From contig NZ_SUMB01000003.1 in assembly GCF_005048155.1 (NCBI RefSeq), positions 248,001 to 312,000 on the forward strand: DNA of 64,000 nucleotides, in the 5' to 3' direction. The notes below the pieces were generated by a model that was not told the DNA's origin, searched no databases, and saw only the letters and a program-made list of their open reading frames with translations. The DNA is from Streptomyces piniterrae (GTDB lineage: Bacteria; Actinomycetota; Actinomycetes; Streptomycetales; Streptomycetaceae). This document shows, piece by piece, positions 60,702 through 64,000 of this stretch (positions within the stretch are counted from its first letter, which is position 1; every line of letters begins with the position of its first letter). Both the position numbers and the translations under genes were made by a program.

Positions 60702-62364
60702 CGCCACCACGGGCGGGGACGGAGGCGGGCGCTGCGCCGCCCTGGTCCGGGCGCTCCCCCGCCCCCTCCCCCTCTCCCCCTTCGGGGGAGGGGGCGGGGG
60801 TGGGTTCGGGGGTGGGGGGATGAACACCCCGATGGACACGCCGCAGCAGCCCCACCGCCAGCACCGCCCCGCAGGCCATCACACCGGCGGCGCCCAGTAC
60901 GGCCACCTGCAGCCCCTCGGTGAAGGCCGAGCGGGCCGCCGTCAGCAGCGCCTCGCCCGCCCGTTCCGGAAGCCGGCCGGCGACCGCGGCGGCGCCCGCC
61001 AGGGTCTCCCGCGCCGCGTCGGCCGCACCCGCGGGAAGGCCGGCGGGCAGCGCCCCTCCGATGTCGTCCCGGTAGACCGCGCTCCCGATGCTGCCCAGGA
61101 TCGCCATCCCCAGCGCACCGCCCAGTTCCGTCCCCGACTCCAGTACGGCCGAGGCGGAGCCGGCACGCTCGGGCGGGGCGACTCCGAGGGCCAGTTCATT
61201 GCCGAGGGACATCACCACCACCAGGCCCGATGCATAGACCGCGGAGCCGACCAGCACGAACCACAGGGCCGAGCCCGGCTCCAGCCAGGACAACCAGGTG
61301 AATCCGCCGGCCGCGATCAGAAAACCCGCGCCGATCACGTACGCCCGGTCCATCCGCTGGGCGAGCGCGGCGGCCGCCGCCGCCATTCCGCCCACCGCGA
61401 GGGTCGGCACCAGATTCCACAGCGCCGCCTCCATCGGGCGCATGCCCCGTACGGACTGGAGGTACTGGGTGAAGAACACCGCGCAGCCGACGACGGCGAA
61501 CATCGCCAGCAGGTTCATCAGCACCGAGACGCTGAATCCGCGGTGCCGGAACAGTTCCAGGTCGAGCATCGGATGGCGGGCGGTGCGCTGGCGGAGGACG
61601 AATCCGGCGGCGGCCAGCAGGCCGATCGCCAGGGCGGCGGCGGGCTGCGCCGACACCCCGTCGCGGGCGATCTCCTTGATCCCGTAGACGATCGGCAGCA
61701 TCGCCGCCAGTGACAGCGCCGCGCCGGGCAGATCGAAGCGCCCGGCCGCCGGATTCCTGAACTCGGGCAGCAGCAGTGGCCCACACACCAGCAACAGCAC
61801 CATCGCGGGCGCGTTGATCAGGAAGACCGAGCCCCACCAGAAGTTCTCCAGCAGCGCCCCGCTGAGCACCGGGCCGAGCGCGATCCCGCCGGTCGTCGCC
61901 GCCGACCAGATGGCGATGGCCTTGCCGCGCTGCCTGGCGTCATGGAAGAGATTGCGGATCAGCGCGAGCGTGGACGGCATCAGGGTCGCGCCGCCTATAC
62001 CGAGCAACGCCCGTGCGGCGATCAGCATTTCCGCGCTCTGCGCATACGCGGCGAGCCCGGAGGCGAGGCCGAAGAGCACGGCGCCGGTCAGCAGCAGCCG
62101 GCGGCGGCCGATGCGGTCGCCGAGCGCGCCCATGGTGATCAGCAGGCCGGCCAGTACGAAGGCGTAGATGTCCAGGATCCACAGTTGCTGGACGCTGCTG
62201 GGTCCGAGCTCCTCGGTCAGGAACGGCACCGCGAAGTAGAGCACCGAGACGTCCATCGAGACGAGCAGGCAGGGCAGCAGCAGAACGCCAAGGGCGGTCC
62301 ACTCCCGGCGGCCGGCCAGCGGCGGAGATACGTAAGGCGTAGATGTGTACGGAGTAAACGACAT
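60694..62364 (-). CDS. MFS drug exporter, DHA2 (QacA/SmvA-like) family
   Basis: A 556-residue efflux protein with 14 predicted helices. Helix 1 carries the D1 motif [14 protein letters not shown], motif A is [14 protein letters not shown], and motif C is [15 protein letters not shown] in helix 5. A long external loop ([19 protein letters not shown]) near the end and a Pro/Glu/Gly tail are typical of SmvA/QacA-like exporters of quaternary compounds. TACTGT lies 7 nt before ATG 62364 and no ribosome site is seen. A GntR-TetR hybrid regulator is divergently encoded across palindromic sites. Confidence 0.92.
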   Translation of the reverse strand: MSFTPYTSTPYVSPPLAGRREWTALGVLLLPCLLVSMDVSVLYFAVPFLTEELGPSSVQQLWILDIYAFVLAGLLITMGALGDRIGRRRLLLTGAVLFGLASGLAAYAQSAEMLIAARALLGIGGATLMPSTLALIRNLFHDARQRGKAIAIWSAATTGGIALGPVLSGALLENFWWGSVFLINAPAMVLLLVCGPLLLPEFRNPAAGRFDLPGAALSLAAMLPIVYGIKEIARDGVSAQPAAALAIGLLAAAGFVLRQRTARHPMLDLELFRHRGFSVSVLMNLLAMFAVVGCAVFFTQYLQSVRGMRPMEAALWNLVPTLAVGGMAAAAAALAQRMDRAYVIGAGFLIAAGGFTWLSWLEPGSALWFVLVGSAVYASGLVVVMSLGNELALGVAPPERAGSASAVLESGTELGGALGMAILGSIGSAVYRDDIGGALPAGLPAGAADAARETLAGAAAVAGRLPERAGEALLTAARSAFTEGLQVAVLGAAGVMACGAVLAVGLLRRVHRGVHPPTPEPTPAPSPEGGEGEGAGERPDQGGAAPASVPARGGVS

Positions 62365-62556
62365 GGGTGACACAGTAAGCAGCCGGTGATTACGGCGCAA
62401 ACATCAGGCGGGACAAGGGAGTTGGAGGTGCATCACACTAGTGCACTTGCGTCCGTGGGGGTCCGGGCCAGGCAGGCCAACGACCGCAGCTGGCAGGCCC
62501 GCTGCTACCCTCGACCCGCTCGACACCGCCCTAGTGCACTAGTACGGAGGCCGCCC
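62365..62556. promoter_or_regulatory. Divergent promoter region with two CTAGTGCACT sites
   Basis: CACTAGTGCACT (62436-62447) and the perfect 12-bp palindrome CTAGTGCACTAG (62531-62542) share the core CTAGTGCACT and lie 93 bp apart. The second abuts the GGAGG (62546-62550) of the regulator gene. On the minus strand TACTGT (62372-62377) is 7 nt before the exporter ATG. They are likely operators for the hybrid regulator. Confidence 0.75.
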
Positions 62557-63498
62557 GTGGACCGCCCCGCCCCGCCGCCCTACCGTCGGATCGCCGACGA
62601 CATCCGGCGCCGTATCGACGCCGGAGAGCTGGCGCCGGGCGACCGGGTGCCGTCGACCCGGCGGATCACCCAGGAGTGGGGCGTGGCGATGGCGACCGCG
62701 ACCAAGGTGCTGACGACGCTGCGTCAGGAGGGGGTCGTAAGGGCCGTGCCGGGTGTGGGTACCGTCGTGGCCGAACCGCAGCGGGCCGCCCGCGCCGAAC
62801 CGCCCCGCGGGCGCCGGCCGCGCGACACCGACACCGGGCTGAGCCGCGACCGCGTCGTAGGGGCCGCGATCAAGGTCGCCGACGCCGAGGGGCTGCGGGC
62901 CCTGTCGATGCGCCGGGTCGCCGCCGAGTTCGGGGTGTCCTCGATGGCGCTCTACCGGCATGTGGCGAACAAGGACCAGCTGGTGCTGCTGATGGCGAAC
63001 GCGGCGTTCGGGGACGTACGGCTGCCGGATCCGGCGCCGGAGGGCTGGCGGGACCGGATGGAGGCGGGCGCGCGGCTGCAATGGGCGCTCTACCAGCGGC
63101 ATCCGTGGCTGGCGCAGTATCTGTCGGTCACCCGGCCGCAGCCGATGCCGCGGGCGATGGCACTGATCGAGTGGACGATGGCGCGGGTCACGGGGATGGA
63201 CCCGGTGACGCTGATCCATATGGCACTGACGCTGCTGAGCTTTGTGGTGTCCACCGCCGCCGGGCTGGAGGACGACCTGGAGGCCGAGCAGGAGACAGGG
63301 TTGGACCAGGAGCAGTGGATGGCGTCGATGGAGCCGGTGTTCGAGGGCATCCTCACCTCGGGCTCGTACCCCATGTATGCGGGGGTCGCGGGGATCGACG
63401 GGGACGTGGTGAACCTGGAATCGCTCTTCGAGTTCGGGCTGGCCCGCATCCTGGACGGGATGGGGCTGCTCATCGAGCGCCGGGCGGGCGGGGTCTGA
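62557..63498 (+). CDS. Hybrid regulator: GntR winged helix fused to a TetR repressor
   Basis: A 313-residue regulator with two DNA-binding modules. Residues about 5-75 are a GntR wHTH (YRRIADDIRRRIDAGELAPG, then PSTRRITQEWGVAMATATKV). After a basic linker, residues about 95-150 are a TetR HTH (RVVGAAIKVADAEGLRALSM ... FGVSSMALYRHVANKDQ). A TetR_C ligand domain follows. Such chimeras are common in streptomycetes beside efflux pumps. GTG 62557 follows GGAGG. The 3' end is a triple 21-bp tandem repeat that spans the stop codon. Confidence 0.9.
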   Translation: MDRPAPPPYRRIADDIRRRIDAGELAPGDRVPSTRRITQEWGVAMATATKVLTTLRQEGVVRAVPGVGTVVAEPQRAARAEPPRGRRPRDTDTGLSRDRVVGAAIKVADAEGLRALSMRRVAAEFGVSSMALYRHVANKDQLVLLMANAAFGDVRLPDPAPEGWRDRMEAGARLQWALYQRHPWLAQYLSVTRPQPMPRAMALIEWTMARVTGMDPVTLIHMALTLLSFVVSTAAGLEDDLEAEQETGLDQEQWMASMEPVFEGILTSGSYPMYAGVAGIDGDVVNLESLFEFGLARILDGMGLLIERRAGGV

Positions 63499-63542
63499 CG
63501 CCGGGCGGGCAGGGCATGACACCGGGCGGGCAGGGCCTGAGG
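63480..63542. repeat. Three 21-bp tandem units spanning the hybrid regulator's stop codon
   Basis: Units at 63480-63500, 63501-63521 and 63522-63542 each read CCGGGCGGGC(A/G)GGG... and each contains TGA at the same place and in the same frame; the first TGA is the real stop (63496-63498). Confidence 0.9.
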
Positions 63543-63551
63543 CTCGGCGGC

Positions 63552-64000
63552 CTACTCCAGCTCCCCGCGCAGCCTCCGCGCCCGTAACACCAGCTCCAGT
63601 TCGAAGCGGCGGTCGGGGTCGTCGATCTCCCAGCCCCACAACTCCCGTATCTGGCGTAACCGGTAGCGCACGGTCTGCGGATGGACGCCGAGCCGGGCGG
63701 CGACCTCGGGGGCGCCGCCGCGGGTTTCCAGCCAGGCGAGCAGGGTCTCCGCGAGCCGACGGGCGTGGGTGGGGCCGCAGCGGGCCAGTGGTGCGAGGCG
63801 GCGGCGGGTGAGGTCGTCGATCAGCTCCTCCGGCGGCAGCAGGACCAGCGCCTCGGTGTGCTCGGTGCACTGCAGCAGCTCACCCGCCGGCAGCAGTCCC
63901 CGCTCCATCAGACCGACCGCGGCCCCGGCCCAGCGCAGCGACTTCACGGCGTCCGGCAGCGGTACGACGGGCCCGATCGCACCCGACCAGCCGGCCGCCG
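63552..64000 (-). CDS. PucR/CdaR-type regulator, C-terminal part (5' end outside window)
   Basis: The frame is open to the right edge and the visible 149 residues are the C-terminal part of a larger regulator; a GTG at 63947 is internal. It begins with SGAIGPVVPLPDAVKSLRWA, then a helical stretch (LTRRRLAPLARCGPTHARRL) and the PucR-type HTH GAPEVAARLGVHPQTVRYRLRQ. The HTH resembles that of the fasR product, so it belongs to the same broad family. Target unknown. It is convergent with the hybrid regulator gene, 53 bp apart. Confidence 0.85.
   Translation of the reverse strand, partial: AAGWSGAIGPVVPLPDAVKSLRWAGAAVGLMERGLLPAGELLQCTEHTEALVLLPPEELIDDLTRRRLAPLARCGPTHARRLAETLLAWLETRGGAPEVAARLGVHPQTVRYRLRQIRELWGWEIDDPDRRFELELVLRARRLRGELE

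Noticed and set aside
1..64000. Mobile element or genomic island
   Set aside because: No transposase, integrase or terminal inverted repeat was seen, base composition is even, and gene order matches the conserved Streptomyces core as I know it.

Overview
This window is a very GC-rich chromosomal stretch, with clustered two-component systems, TetR/GntR/LacI/MarR regulators, GTG starts, AGGAGG ribosome sites and many leaderless-looking promoters. It reads as a Streptomyces (or close relative) core chromosome. Two landmarks support this from memory: a homodimeric pyruvate dehydrogenase E1 (aceE) next to a DUF3052 gene, an AhpE-type peroxiredoxin and TerD genes, and a fasR-fabD-fabH-acpP-fabF block followed by a DUF3145 gene. 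Both match the order around SCO2366-SCO2391 of S. coelicolor. No insertion sequence, phage gene, tRNA, rRNA or CRISPR array was seen.

Layout. 1-4.7 kb: end of an unknown gene, a DUF4383 membrane protein, then a galactonate-type sugar acid cluster (FCD regulator, DgoD-like dehydratase, KDG/KDGal-type kinase) and a zinc-ribbon protein. 4.8-8.1 kb: an O-methyltransferase, then a NarL-type response regulator and histidine kinase divergent from a DedA protein across an intergenic region with three copies of one palindrome. 8.1-17.6 kb: a Ter (TerD/TerC) stress cluster with its nucleotide-like metabolite module (HAD phosphatase, a PRTase-TRSP-StiP-PELOTA fusion, CitE-like lyase) plus TerD proteins, a TerA-like protein and a DUF475/TerC membrane protein. 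17.8-22.1 kb: peroxiredoxin, DUF3052, aceE. 22.2-25.6 kb: a small secreted I36-type protein and a DHA2 exporter with a divergent TetR regulator. 25.7-32.9 kb: two paralogous DUF1023-type alpha/beta hydrolases around a DUF4429 protein and a second two-component system, followed by a membrane acyltransferase.

32.9-36.3 kb: aldo/keto reductase with its MerR regulator, a beta-lactamase-fold protein and a pirin. 36.3-41.3 kb: the fatty acid operon with a candidate FasR operator between fasR and fabD. 41.5-47.7 kb: DUF3145, a GDSL lipoprotein, aldose epimerase, a DUF4097-type lipoprotein and a GH3 glycosidase. 47.9-51.4 kb: TetR regulator, a secreted pyroglutamyl-peptidase-like protein that has lost its catalytic Cys, and a nitrilase-VanX fusion. 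51.5-57.5 kb: a LacI-regulated ribose-type ABC operon (regulator, rbsA, rbsC, rbsB, rbsK), with a repeat-coded tail on RbsA. 57.7-64 kb: Ohr, a CurA-like reductase with divergent MarR, an Rv2466c-like thioredoxin-fold protein, a DHA2 exporter with a divergent GntR-TetR hybrid regulator, and a truncated PucR/CdaR-type regulator.

Most unusual signals: the four-domain Ter enzyme fusion; the triple palindrome between the DedA gene and the two-component genes; the nitrilase-dipeptidase fusion; the Cys-to-Ser peptidase homologue; minisatellite arrays in rbsA; and a recurring pattern of short tandem duplications that straddle stop codons.
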